NCBI GenBank assembly: GCA_036725605.1
Contig: DAIMDW010000030.1
Coordinates: 1-64,000 of the forward strand
Direction: 5' to 3'
DNA length: 64,000 nucleotides
Source of the DNA: CALBTQ01 sp036725605
Lineage (GTDB): Bacteria; Lernaellota; Lernaellaia; Lernaellales; Lernaellaceae
The translations under genes and the position numbers were made by a program. The notes below the pieces were generated by a model that was given only the letters and a program-made list of their open reading frames with translations, did no database searches and was not told where the DNA came from. Positions 28,425 to 37,140 of the stretch are shown here, one piece after another (positions within the stretch are counted from its first letter, which is position 1; every line of letters starts with the position of its first letter).

Positions 28425-28832
28425 TTATTCGTCCAATTCCAGCTCGGCGGTGGCCATTGAAATGACCTCTTCGCCTTTCTGGTTGACCGCGACGAACTGC
28501 GTGGTCGCCTTGCCGCCCTCGACCGCCGTGACCGTCCCCTGGACGATCACCTTGTCGTCCGGCCGCACCGGGGCCGAGAAGCGCACCTTGATGCGCTTGA
28601 GCGCGCCCGGATCGTCCGCAAACTCGACGTTGGCGCGCGCCGCGTAGGCCATCGTGCACAGCCCCTGCAGGATGTTGCCGCCCAGACCGACCATCTTCGC
28701 GAAGTCGACGTCGATGTGAATCGGATTGAAATCGCCGGAGGCGCCGGCGTAGAAAAACGGCGCGTACTTGCCGACGGACTGCTTGAGTTCAAACGCGTCG
28801 CCCGCGTGGATTTCGTTGATCTTCTTGCTCAT
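28425..28832 (-). CDS. MaoC-like hydratase/dehydratase (HadB-like catalytic subunit)
   Basis: 135-residue hot-dog-fold protein. It carries the hydratase motif ASGDFNPIHIDVDFA, with the catalytic Asp and His spaced as in R-specific enoyl hydratases and MaoC dehydratases, and GNILQGLCTMAYAAR after it. The expected reaction is dehydration of (3R)-hydroxyacyl thioesters or the reverse hydration. Its ATG overlaps the stop of the upstream hot-dog gene by ATGA, so the two are probably subunits of a heterodimer, as in mycobacterial HadAB. Terminator at 28361-28405. Confidence 0.88.
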   Translation of the reverse strand: MSKKINEIHAGDAFELKQSVGKYAPFFYAGASGDFNPIHIDVDFAKMVGLGGNILQGLCTMAYAARANVEFADDPGALKRIKVRFSAPVRPDDKVIVQGTVTAVEGGKATTQFVAVNQKGEEVISMATAELELDE

Positions 28833-29269
28833 GACGCACCTCCGCGAATCAGCACGGTGAAAAACCCGGTGGTCACCGGCTCGCCGTCGACGCTGCTGTC
28901 GAGCTCGAACTTGACGATCAAATTGCCTTTTTTCGCCTCGGCCCCCAGCAGTTTGCCGGTGGTGATCACTTCGTCGTTGTGTTTCACGAGCTTATGGAAT
29001 ATAAATTCCTGCTCACCGTGGACCAACATCATGACGTTCAGCGACAGGTCTTTATCAAGCAGCATGTCGCCCATCATTTGTTTCTGATACACCACGGCGA
29101 ACATGGGCGGCGCCACGATTTCCCCGTAAGGTCCGTCTTTCGCGACCTCCGGCTTGGTGCACAACGGGTGACGCTCGTCGGTGGCGAAGGTGTATTCCTT
29201 GATCTTCTCGATGCCGACGACGTACCGTCTGGGCGGGTAAGTCTTGCCGATAAACTTGGGATCGATCAT
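28829..29269 (-). CDS. FAS1-like dehydratase domain protein (HadA-like partner)
   Basis: 146-residue protein beginning MIDPKFIGKTYPPRRYVVG, the usual opening of MaoC_dehydrat_N / FAS1-like dehydratase proteins, and containing VAPPMFAVVYQ and LVHGEQEFIFHKLVKHND, the substrate-pocket strands of that family. It lacks the catalytic Asp/His pair, as expected of the structural partner. ATG 29269 with GGAGG 8 bases upstream is chosen. The pair probably acts in fatty-acid or acyl-thioester metabolism. The promoter would lie in the short gap shared with the divergent acetyltransferase gene. Confidence 0.85.
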   Translation of the reverse strand: MIDPKFIGKTYPPRRYVVGIEKIKEYTFATDERHPLCTKPEVAKDGPYGEIVAPPMFAVVYQKQMMGDMLLDKDLSLNVMMLVHGEQEFIFHKLVKHNDEVITTGKLLGAEAKKGNLIVKFELDSSVDGEPVTTGFFTVLIRGGAS

Positions 29270-29402
29270 GTGCGCGCCTCCAAGATGGTAAAGGTATGTG
29301 TGTCCGTTGCCGATATTACACCAGGAGAAGGTGCTGTCAACAAATGGAAGTGCAACCGCGACGCCTGTTTTCAATTGCGAAACTTGTTGTGGAATTAAAA
29401 AG

Positions 29403-29942
29403 ATGACGCCGGAAACAAGAGAAAAAACAGCCATTCGTGAGGCCACGTTGACCGACGCGCCGGCCATTGCCGCCGTGCACGTGGCCGCCTGGAAGAAAAC
29501 CTACAACGAGCAGATCCCCGAGGAATTTCTCAACCGTCTCAACATCGACAAATACACCTGGAACTGGGAATCGTGGCTCGCCTATCCCAGCACGCCCGAA
29601 GCGCGCACCTGGGTCGTGGTCTACGACGACCGGATCGTCGGCTTCGCCGGCGTCGGCCCCTGCCGCGACGACGACATGGACCTGGGCGACGCCATGGAAA
29701 TCCACGGCATCTACTTCCATCCCGACATCTGGCGCCTGGGCCTGGGCCGCGCGCTCATGCAGTGGATCTTCGACGATCTGCGCCGCCGCGATTACAACCT
29801 GCTGACCCTCTGGACGCTCGAAGCCAACAAACGCGCCCGCAGCTTCTACGAATCGCTGGGCATGACCGCCGACGGCGAAACCAAGGTCGACTTCAAAGAC
29901 GGCTTCGAACTCGATGAAATCCGGTATACGATCCGGATTTGA
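29403..29942 (+). CDS. GNAT-family N-acetyltransferase
   Basis: 179-residue GNAT protein. The N-terminal strand AIREATLTDAPAIAAVHVAAWKKTY is typical of the family, with the acetyl-CoA site in motif A (IYFHPDIWRLGLGRALMQW, R-x-x-G-x-G/A pattern) and motif B with NKRARSFYESLGM. Substrate unknown. ATG 29403 gives the family-sized product; only a weak AAAAAG lies upstream. Divergent from the HadA-like gene with 133 bases between. Confidence 0.85.
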   Translation: MTPETREKTAIREATLTDAPAIAAVHVAAWKKTYNEQIPEEFLNRLNIDKYTWNWESWLAYPSTPEARTWVVVYDDRIVGFAGVGPCRDDDMDLGDAMEIHGIYFHPDIWRLGLGRALMQWIFDDLRRRDYNLLTLWTLEANKRARSFYESLGMTADGETKVDFKDGFELDEIRYTIRI

Positions 29943-29954
29943 GCTAAGGTCAGG

Positions 29955-30215
29955 AAAAGCATCGGCTGGTCCTGGATGCCCACTTACTCGGGCATGACAC
30001 CCCCTCCTGTCATCCTCGGGCTTGACCCGAGGATCTGGTGACGACAAGCACCGGGAAGCAAGAAAACTATCGAGGGGCAACGATAAACCATTTTCCCATG
30101 CAAGCGACTCACGGTCGCAACCAGATCCTGAAACAAGTTCAGGATGACATTCTGCCCCTTACCGTCGCGCCCAGCGCAGCCTACCTTTCAAAAAGGTCAG
30201 GATGATATTCTGACT
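29955..30215. repeat. Inverted copy of the intergenic palindrome module plus relatives
   Basis: About 29963-30045 is the reverse complement of the module at about 26127-26210: GGTCCTGGATGCCCAC, GGGCATGACA, then GTCATCCTCGGG-CTTGA-CCCGAGGAT and CTGGTGACGA. A related but diverged palindrome, CCAGATCCTGAAACAAGTTC followed by AGGATGACA, follows at about 30121-30150. No gene is seen in 29943-30312; its 3' half is AT-rich. Confidence 0.75.
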
Positions 30216-30310
30216 ATGACCAAATATTAAGGCGCTTGCTATCATCATTTCGACCAACATAATTATCCTCATTTTAACAGCAATATTCACCGTTCCCCTT
30301 CCCGCTAAAA

Positions 30311-30350
30311 CTTAAAAAAAAGAGGCCGTCGGGCGGCACATCCGACGGCC
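30311..30350 (-). terminator. Intrinsic terminator of the dcw operon
   Basis: Minus-strand stem GGCCGTCGG / CCGACGGCC (30350-30324, perfect 9 bp, 9-base loop) followed by TCTTTTTTTTAAG. It lies about 165 bases after the ftsZ stop and is the strongest terminator in the window. Confidence 0.9.
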
Positions 30351-30423
30351 GTAGTCATTGGGGTAACCTTGGTTTTATCCCGGGCGTTGCGTTCGGGGGG
30401 AAGGGTGACGTACGTCCGGGGTG

Positions 30424-30444
30424 AACGATCGCCGGGCGATCGTT
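30424..30444. other. Perfect 21-base palindrome downstream of ftsZ
   Basis: AACGATCGCC, a single G, then GGCGATCGTT form a 10-bp inverted repeat with a one-base centre, between the ftsZ stop and the operon terminator. It is too tight for a normal RNA hairpin loop at full length, so it may be a protein-binding site or a 3' mRNA structure. No function is assigned. Confidence 0.6.
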
Positions 30445-30515
30445 GGGGGCAACATCGTTATCGGTTCGAAACGGAGTCGCATGGCTTTTCCTCTTTCAAT
30501 GATGCGCCGGCCGGA

Positions 30516-31727
30516 TCAATCCGGTTTGCGATAGCGCAGGAACGCGGGCACGTCGTACGCGTCGTCGTCGGCCTGCATGCGGTTGGTCCGCCAGGTGTGC
30601 ACGGCGACCTTGCGGCGCGGCGGCGCGAAGGCCTCGCGCTCGACCTGCTCGACGCGCTCGGGCTCTTGCCGGCTTTCCTTTTCCGCGCGCGGGTCCTCGA
30701 CGGCGTTGTTGAGATAGGTGACCTTCTTGCGCTCGACCACCGGCGGCGAAGCGGCGTGTTCGCGCGCCTCGTCGAAGCCCGTGGCGATGACGGTCACCTG
30801 CACTTCCTCTTCCAGGCTGTGGTCGATCACCTGGCCCCAGTAGATGGCCGCGTCCTCGGCGGTGGCCTTCTTGATCAGTTCCGAAGCGGCGGTCACTTCG
30901 CACAGCTTCAGGCTCGGCCCGCCGGTGATGTTGATCAGCACGCCGCGCGCGCCCTCGATCGACACGTTTTCCAGCAGCGGACAACTGATCGCCTCGGCGG
31001 CCGCTTTGACCGCGCGATCCTCGCCGGTGGCCGCGCCGGTGCCCATCAGCGCCAGTTCGCCGGACGATTCGGTGGCCATCATCACCGATTCCACGTCGGC
31101 AAAGTCGAGGTTGACCGCGCCCTGGTTGACGATCAGGTCGGCGATCGACTTGACGCCCTTGAGCAGCACGTCGTCGGCCTTGCGGAACGCGTCGATCAGC
31201 GTGGTGTCGCTGCCGGCCACCGCCAGCAGTTTCTGGTTCGGAATGATGATGATCGTGTCGACGTTCTCGCGCAGCTTGGCGATGCCCTCTTCCGCCTGGC
31301 GCATGCGCCGCTTGCCCTCGAAGTTGAACGGCTTGGTCACCACCGCGACCGTCAGCGCGCCCAGGTCCTTGGCGACCTTGGCGATCACCGGGGCCGCGCC
31401 CGTGCCCGTCCCGCCGCCCATGCCGGCGGTGATGAACACCATGTCCGCGCCGTCGAGCACTTCGCGGATCTTGTCGTGGCTGTCCTCGGCCGATTTGTAG
31501 CCCACTTCCGGCCGGCCGCCCGCGCCCAGGCCGATGCCCAATTGCAGCTTGACCGCCGCGAGGTTCGAGCCCAACGCCTGGCGGTCGGTGTTGCAGGCGA
31601 TGAACTCCACGCCGGCCAGCCCCGCCTCGATCATCGTATTGATCGCGTTGCCGCCGCCGCCGCCCACCCCGACGACTTTCAACTGCGCGCCGCTGTTGGG
31701 TTCCACGATTTCGAATTTCAATGCCAT
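30516..31727 (-). CDS. ftsZ: Cell division GTPase FtsZ
   Basis: Tubulin homolog that forms the Z ring. 403 residues with VVGVGGGGGNAINTM near the N-terminus, the tubulin signature GMGGGTGTGAAP (about 105-116), T7 loop NLDFADVESVM (about 207-217) and a conserved C-terminal peptide DVPAFLRYRK for binding FtsA, followed by just Pro-Asp. A charged linker (about 320-385) precedes it. The ATG at 31727 is chosen for its GGAGGGAG site and because it gives the standard N-terminus; a longer frame starting at 31769 adds 14 unlikely residues. Last gene of the dcw operon, 49 bases after ftsA. Confidence 0.98.
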   Translation of the reverse strand: MALKFEIVEPNSGAQLKVVGVGGGGGNAINTMIEAGLAGVEFIACNTDRQALGSNLAAVKLQLGIGLGAGGRPEVGYKSAEDSHDKIREVLDGADMVFITAGMGGGTGTGAAPVIAKVAKDLGALTVAVVTKPFNFEGKRRMRQAEEGIAKLRENVDTIIIIPNQKLLAVAGSDTTLIDAFRKADDVLLKGVKSIADLIVNQGAVNLDFADVESVMMATESSGELALMGTGAATGEDRAVKAAAEAISCPLLENVSIEGARGVLINITGGPSLKLCEVTAASELIKKATAEDAAIYWGQVIDHSLEEEVQVTVIATGFDEAREHAASPPVVERKKVTYLNNAVEDPRAEKESRQEPERVEQVEREAFAPPRRKVAVHTWRTNRMQADDDAYDVPAFLRYRKPD

Positions 31728-31776
31728 GTGCTCCCTCCGTTTCTGAGGCCCCAAGCCTCGTTGCCGCACAATCGGA

Positions 31777-33006
31777 CTAAGTCCAAAGCTTCTTCATCCA
31801 ACCCTTCATTCTGCCCACGACCGAGCCCAGGTCCCGCCGCTCCCCCAAAGAGCGGCGCCCCGGCAGCATTTCGCGCGAGCCCAGCAGCACCAGGCCCACC
31901 GCCGCCGCGTACATCGGGCTGCTGACCACGTCGACCAGTCCGCCGACGTGGCGCGGCCGGCCCTGACGCACCGGACAGCCGAAAATCGCCTCGGCCAATT
32001 CCTCGATCCCGCGCATGTCCGCGACGCCCCCGGTGAGCACGATGCCCGCCGGAACGGCCACGTCCAGTTCCTTGCGCAGTATTTCCTCGTGAATCAGGTG
32101 CAGAATCTCCGCCACCCGAAACTCGATGATCTCGCACAGCTCGCGCTGATCGACCGCCCGCGGTTCGCGATCGCCCAGCGACTCGACCTCGATCTCCTCG
32201 CCCGGCACCACGCGCCCGGGCACGCAGTTGCCGTAGCGCTTCTTGAGCCATTCGGCGTTGGCCGCCGTCGTGTGCAGCCCGTGGGCGATGTCGTTGGTCA
32301 CGTGGATCCCGCCCAGGCCCAGCACGAAGGTATGCGCCACCGAATCGTTGACGAACACCACCAGGTCGCTCGTGCCGCCGCCGATGTCGATCAGCGCCAC
32401 GCCCAGTTCGCGCTCCTCGGGGGTGAGCACGGCCTCGGCGCTGGCCAGCGATTCGAGCGTGATGTTGTCCACGTCCAGCCCGGCCTGATGGCAGCAGCGC
32501 TCCAGGTTCGTGTGCGACGCGGCCTGTCCGGTGACGATGTGGCACACCGCCTCCAGCCGCACGCCCTGCATGCCCACCGGGTCCTTGATGCCGCTTTGCC
32601 CGTCGAGGATGAACTCGCGCGGCAGCACGTGCAGCACCTCGCGGTCGGTGGGGATGGCCACGGCCCGCGCCGCGTCGATCACCCGCGCGATGTCCTCGGC
32701 GGTCACCTCGTCGTTGCGCATCGCGATCATCCCCTGGCTGTCGAAGCCCTTGATGTGCCCGTTGGCCGTCGAGATGAACACCGAGCCGATCTCGCAGCGG
32801 GCCATCGTCTCGGCCTCGACCACCGCCTTGGCGATCGAATCGACCGTCGCTTCGATGTCCACCACCACGCCCTTGCGCATCCCGCCGGTGGGGGCGGTGC
32901 CGTACCCGATCACTTCGAGCCCCGCTTCGTTGCGTTCGGCCACCACCGCGCAGACGTTGGAGGTGCCGATATCCAGGCCGACAATCAGCGGGCTCGTCTT
33001 CTTCAT
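31777..33006 (-). CDS. ftsA: Cell division protein FtsA
   Basis: Actin-fold protein that tethers FtsZ to the membrane. 409 residues with phosphate-1 VGLDIGTSNVCAVV, phosphate-2 LIDIGGGTSDLVVF, adenosine motif IVLTGGVADMRGI and a C-terminal amphipathic helix (SVVGRMKGWMKKLW) as the membrane-targeting sequence. Its start overlaps the ftsQ stop by ATGA (33003-33006). Standard order ftsQ-ftsA-ftsZ. Confidence 0.97.
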   Translation of the reverse strand: MKKTSPLIVGLDIGTSNVCAVVAERNEAGLEVIGYGTAPTGGMRKGVVVDIEATVDSIAKAVVEAETMARCEIGSVFISTANGHIKGFDSQGMIAMRNDEVTAEDIARVIDAARAVAIPTDREVLHVLPREFILDGQSGIKDPVGMQGVRLEAVCHIVTGQAASHTNLERCCHQAGLDVDNITLESLASAEAVLTPEERELGVALIDIGGGTSDLVVFVNDSVAHTFVLGLGGIHVTNDIAHGLHTTAANAEWLKKRYGNCVPGRVVPGEEIEVESLGDREPRAVDQRELCEIIEFRVAEILHLIHEEILRKELDVAVPAGIVLTGGVADMRGIEELAEAIFGCPVRQGRPRHVGGLVDVVSSPMYAAAVGLVLLGSREMLPGRRSLGERRDLGSVVGRMKGWMKKLWT

Positions 33007-33875
33007 GCGTCCGTCCCCATATGGATGCCGCGCACCACCACGCGGGCGTCGATCGCCAGGTCGATGAACGAGGCGCGCCGCAGCCGCTCGCCCACGCTCC
33101 GCGCCACCGCGCTCAGCCGCGCCAGTTTGGCCGCGTAGTCGCCTTCGCCGAACAGAATCAGCGTGGCCGTGTCCTCGGTGATCAGCGAAAAGCCGCGCAC
33201 CGCGTCCCAGCGGACTTCGCTGATGCGCACCGCCGCCAGTTCCGGCGTGTGCGACGCCGCCGTGAGCAGCGCCACCGCCTCGGCCATCAACCGCGCCTGT
33301 CGCCGCGCCGCCGCCTCGTCGCTTTCGAAGGAACTGCGGTCAAAGCCCGTCAGCAGCGGCAGATCGTTGGCGTCGTCCTTGCTGCGGCGCTTGAAGGGCA
33401 CGCCGTCGCTGTCGATCAGGTACAGTTGGTCGAGTTGCAGCAAAGCCACCGCCTCGCGCTCGGTCACCTCGACCACCAGCCGCCCGGGCAGGTCGCGCCG
33501 GACCGTCGCGGTCTTGATCCACGGATGCTTGACCATCCGTTTCGCCTCGCCGGCCAGGTCGACGCTGAAGATGTTCTGCCCCACGCGGCTGTGCAAAAAC
33601 GATTGCAGCGCCGCCTGCGACACGTGCTGGCAGACCGGCACGGCGATCTCGCGCACCCGGTAGCGGTCGGCGGTCGCGAAACCGTGCGCCACCAACCCAA
33701 TCACCACGGCCAGCAATGCCGCCGGCCACAGACGATAGGAATGACGCAGGTGCGGCAGGCTCCAGCGCCACGCCGTCGCCAGCCGTTCGCGGATCCGCCA
33801 GTGGCGCTTGTTGCGCTTGGCCACGCGTCCGGCCTTGCTGCGTCGTTGGTTGGTTTTGCGACCGAATCCGAACAT
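33003..33875 (-). CDS. ftsQ: Cell division protein FtsQ
   Basis: Bitopic divisome protein of the FtsQBL complex. 290 residues: a long basic cytoplasmic tail (about 1-48), one transmembrane helix (about 50-70), a POTRA domain (about 72-142, YRVREIAVPVCQHVSQAALQ then HPWIKTATVRRDLPGRLVVE) and the beta domain (about 145-285). Coupled to ftsA downstream by ATGA and 13 bases from ddl upstream. Confidence 0.92.
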   Translation of the reverse strand: MFGFGRKTNQRRSKAGRVAKRNKRHWRIRERLATAWRWSLPHLRHSYRLWPAALLAVVIGLVAHGFATADRYRVREIAVPVCQHVSQAALQSFLHSRVGQNIFSVDLAGEAKRMVKHPWIKTATVRRDLPGRLVVEVTEREAVALLQLDQLYLIDSDGVPFKRRSKDDANDLPLLTGFDRSSFESDEAAARRQARLMAEAVALLTAASHTPELAAVRISEVRWDAVRGFSLITEDTATLILFGEGDYAAKLARLSAVARSVGERLRRASFIDLAIDARVVVRGIHMGTDA

Positions 33876-33888
33876 CGTTTCGCGTTCC

Positions 33889-34839
33889 TTACACGCCCAT
33901 CTTCAGGCGCGCCGTGTTGAGCACCATTTCCACCAGGTCGTCAAAGCCGATGTTCCGCCAATCGCGCGCGATCATCGGCACCAGGCTCAGCTCGGTCAGC
34001 CCGGGCAGCGTGTTGACCTCCAGCAGCCAGAACTTGCCCGCGCCGTCCATGATCAAATCCACCCGGCTCACGCCCTCGGCCGCGATCGCCTTGTAGGCGC
34101 GCTCGGCCAGCCGCTGCGCCGCGTCGGCCTGTTCGTCGCTCAGGCCCTCGGGCCGGGTGATGTACTCGGTGTAGCCCTTGGTGTACTTGTGTTTGTAGTC
34201 GTAGAAGGTGATCGTCTCGCCCGGCTGCGGCTTGGGCCGCACCTCGACGATCCCCAGCGATTTGTTGTCCAGCACCGCCACCTGAATCTCGCGCCCGGGC
34301 AGGTAGCGCTCGATGAGCACGCGCTCGTCGGCGGCGAAGGCCGTCTCCAACGAGGCGGCGAAATCGTCCGGGCCGGGGCAGATGGTGACACCCACGCTGC
34401 TGCCCTCGGTCGCCGGCTTGACCACCACCGGCCAGCCGTAGGGCGAACCGCTACGCCGCGTTTCCTCCCGTTCGTCGCGGTGGACGATCGCGTAGGCCGG
34501 CACCGGCAGGCTCTCGGCCGAGAAGATGCGCTTGGACAGCACCTTGTCCATGCCCACCGCCGAGGCCGTCACGCCCGGCCCGGTGTAGGGGATGCGCAAG
34601 ATTTCCAGCAAACCCTGCACGCAGCCGTCCTCGCCCCACTTGCCGTGCAGCGCGTTGTAGACCACGTCGATCTTTTCGCGCCGCAGCGTCTCGGCGGTCT
34701 GTTCGTTCAGGTCGATCTCGACCACGTCGTAGCCCTTGTTGCCCAACGCCGTGACCACCGCGCGCCCCGTGGCCAGCGAAACCTCGCGTTCCGCGCTCGG
34801 GCCGCCCAACAGCACGCCGACTCGTTTATTCCGATACAT
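33889..34839 (-). CDS. ddl: D-alanine--D-alanine ligase
   Basis: ATP-grasp enzyme that joins two D-Ala for the peptidoglycan stem. 316 residues with VGVLLGGPSAEREVSL at the N-terminus, the catalytic-loop region NALHGKWGEDGCVQG, VVKPATEGSSVGV (ATP-grasp lysine and serine loop) and LLEVNTLPGLTELSLVP (Mg-binding Glu and Asn). Length fits the short DdlB type that sits in dcw clusters. Its start overlaps the end of murB by 14 bases. Confidence 0.96.
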   Translation of the reverse strand: MYRNKRVGVLLGGPSAEREVSLATGRAVVTALGNKGYDVVEIDLNEQTAETLRREKIDVVYNALHGKWGEDGCVQGLLEILRIPYTGPGVTASAVGMDKVLSKRIFSAESLPVPAYAIVHRDEREETRRSGSPYGWPVVVKPATEGSSVGVTICPGPDDFAASLETAFAADERVLIERYLPGREIQVAVLDNKSLGIVEVRPKPQPGETITFYDYKHKYTKGYTEYITRPEGLSDEQADAAQRLAERAYKAIAAEGVSRVDLIMDGAGKFWLLEVNTLPGLTELSLVPMIARDWRNIGFDDLVEMVLNTARLKMGV

Positions 34840-35761
34840 TTCGTTCCCCCCAGATTTTCACTTCGGGTTCGAGCATGACCCCGAATTTCTCGAAGACCAC
34901 CCGCCGCACGTGCTCCAACAGCGCCAGAATGTCCGCCGCGTTGGCCGTGCCGGTGTTGACCAAAAAGTTCGCGTGTTTCTCGCTCACCTGCGCTCCGCCG
35001 ATGGCATAGCCCTTGAGGCCCGCCTGTTCGATCAGCCGCCCGGCCGCGTCGCCTTCCGGATTCTTGAAGGTCGAGCCGCCGCTGGGCACGTCGTACGGAT
35101 GCCGCGTGTGCCGCCAGGCGATGATCGCCTCGACGCGCCGCAAAATCGCCGCCGGTTCGTCGCGCCGCAGCGCCACCGTCGCCGCCGTCGCCACGTAGGG
35201 CATGTCCAGCACCAGCCCGCGATAGCGGTACTGCAACTCGTGGCGCGCCAGCCGCCGCTTCTTGCCGTCCGCGTCGACCACCTCGACCGCCGTGAGCACC
35301 TTGGAAAAATCGCCCTCGGTCGTGCCCGCGTTCATGCGCACGCCGCCGCCGATCGACCCCGGGATGCCCGCGGCGAATTCCAGTCCGCGCAGACCCGCCC
35401 GGGCCGTGCGGTCGACCGCCTCGGCCATCGACAGCGCCGCGCCCAGCGTCACCTCGACCGTCTCGCCGCCCGCCTCGCGCACCGTGAATTCGTCGAAGCC
35501 CTGGCGCAGCAGAATCGTCACCCCGCGCAGTCCGCCGTCGAGAATCAGCAGGTTCGAGCCCGCGCCGACCACCCGCGTGGGCACGTTGTTCTCGGTGCAC
35601 AGCGACATGATCGTCGCCAGCTCCTCGGCCGTGCGCGGCCGGACCAGGCAGTCGGCCGGCCCGCCCACGCGCCAGGTGGTCAGCGGCGCCATCGGCACGT
35701 CGAACGCGCACCGGTCGCCCAGCAGTTGGCGCAAACGATCGTAGGTGCGGTACGGCGTCAC
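34826..35761 (-). CDS. murB: UDP-N-acetylenolpyruvoylglucosamine reductase
   Basis: FAD enzyme that reduces the enolpyruvyl group to give UDP-MurNAc. 311 residues, type II size. FAD_binding_4 domain with TWRVGGPADCLVRP and VVGAGSNLLI; YRYRGLVL with the catalytic-type Arg; GGSTFKNPEG with the proton-donor Ser; and the C-terminal Glu in MLEPEVKIWG. The ATG overlaps the murC stop by ATGA (35758-35761), and the 3' end overlaps ddl. Confidence 0.96.
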   Translation of the reverse strand: MTPYRTYDRLRQLLGDRCAFDVPMAPLTTWRVGGPADCLVRPRTAEELATIMSLCTENNVPTRVVGAGSNLLILDGGLRGVTILLRQGFDEFTVREAGGETVEVTLGAALSMAEAVDRTARAGLRGLEFAAGIPGSIGGGVRMNAGTTEGDFSKVLTAVEVVDADGKKRRLARHELQYRYRGLVLDMPYVATAATVALRRDEPAAILRRVEAIIAWRHTRHPYDVPSGGSTFKNPEGDAAGRLIEQAGLKGYAIGGAQVSEKHANFLVNTGTANAADILALLEHVRRVVFEKFGVMLEPEVKIWGERNVSE

Positions 35762-37140
35762 TTGTTTTTGGCCTCCAGCAGTTCGTTGAGTTTCCGGGCC
35801 ACGTCATTGAGGTTGCCCGCGCCCATGGTCATCACCAGGTCGCCGGGCCGCACGATCTCCAGCAGCGTCTCGAGCACTTCCTCGTTGGTCGGCACATAGG
35901 TGACGTCCTTGTGCCCGCAGGCGCGGATGCCGTCGACCAGCTTGCGCGCGGTCACGCCCTCGATCGGCGTTTCGCTCGCCGCGTAGATGTCGGTGACCAA
36001 CAGCTTGTCGGCCTCGTTGAAAGACGTGAGGAAGTCGTCGAACAGATCCTGCGTGCGCGTGTAGCGGTGCGGCTGAAAGGCGACCACCAGCCGGCGGCCG
36101 AAACCGCTGCGCGCCGCGGCCAGCGTGGCGCGAATCTCCGTCGGGTGATGCCCGTAGTCGTCGATGATCAGAACGTCGTCGACCTGCCCGATGCGCTGGA
36201 ACCGCCGCCGCACGCCGGAAAACTCGCTGATCGCCTCGGCCACCGCCTCGAACGGAATGTTCAATTCCATCGACACCGCCACCGCCGCCAGCGCGTTTTG
36301 CACCATGTGCCGCCCCGGCAGCGGCATGTGGATCCTGCCCAGCACGCCGCGCTCGACGTGCCGCACGTTGAAGGTCGTATTGAAGCCCTCCTGCCGCACG
36401 TCCTCGGCGCGGAAGTCGGCCTGCTTGCTCAACCCGTAGGTCACCACGCGTTTGCGGATCGACGGAATCAGCGCCTGCACGTTTTCGTCGTCCAGGCACA
36501 TGACGCTCACGCCGTAGAACGGCACCTTGTTGATGAACTCCAGGAACGTGCGCTTGAGCTGCTCCAGGCCGCTGTAATGATCCAGGTGCTCCAGGTCGAC
36601 GTTGGTCACCACCGCGATCGTCGGGGTCAGCAGCAGGAAACTGCCGTCGGACTCGTCGGCCTCGGTGACGAAGTATTCGCCGTGGCCCAGCTTCGCGTTC
36701 GAGCCGATCGACCCCACGCGCCCGCCGACGACCACCGTCGGATCGAAGCCCGCCTGGCCCAGAATCACCGCCAGCAAGCTGGTCGTCGTCGTCTTGCCGT
36801 GCGTGCCCGCGACCGCGATGCCGAATTTCAGCCGCATCAGCTCGGCCAGCATTTCCGCGCGGTGGATGACCGGAATCTGCAGCGCCTTGGCCGACGAGAT
36901 TTCCGGATTTTCCGGCCGGATCGCCGCGCTGGTCACCACCACGTCCGCGCCCTCGACCTGCTCGGCGCGATGGCCCTCGTACACCGTCGCGCCCAGCCGC
37001 GCGAGGTTGAGCGTGATTTCGTTGTGGCGCAGGTCCGAGCCCGACACCTTGAAGCCCAGGTTGAGCAACACCTCGGCGATGCCGCTCATGCCGATGCCGC
37101 CGATGCCTATGAAATGTATATGTTCCGTCCGTCCAAACAT
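35758..37140 (-). CDS. murC: UDP-N-acetylmuramate--L-alanine ligase
   Basis: Mur ligase that adds L-Ala to UDP-MurNAc. 460 residues: Rossmann N-terminus IHFIGIGGIGMSGIAEVL, ATP site VAGTHGKTTTTSL, NVDLEHLDHY, and C-terminal domain with DDYGHHPTEI and VAFQPHRYTRT, all diagnostic of MurC. The ATG at 37140 starts 34 bases before the ftsW stop. In most dcw clusters murG sits between ftsW and murC; here the two genes overlap, so murG is absent from this slot. Confidence 0.97.
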   Translation of the reverse strand: MFGRTEHIHFIGIGGIGMSGIAEVLLNLGFKVSGSDLRHNEITLNLARLGATVYEGHRAEQVEGADVVVTSAAIRPENPEISSAKALQIPVIHRAEMLAELMRLKFGIAVAGTHGKTTTTSLLAVILGQAGFDPTVVVGGRVGSIGSNAKLGHGEYFVTEADESDGSFLLLTPTIAVVTNVDLEHLDHYSGLEQLKRTFLEFINKVPFYGVSVMCLDDENVQALIPSIRKRVVTYGLSKQADFRAEDVRQEGFNTTFNVRHVERGVLGRIHMPLPGRHMVQNALAAVAVSMELNIPFEAVAEAISEFSGVRRRFQRIGQVDDVLIIDDYGHHPTEIRATLAAARSGFGRRLVVAFQPHRYTRTQDLFDDFLTSFNEADKLLVTDIYAASETPIEGVTARKLVDGIRACGHKDVTYVPTNEEVLETLLEIVRPGDLVMTMGAGNLNDVARKLNELLEAKNK

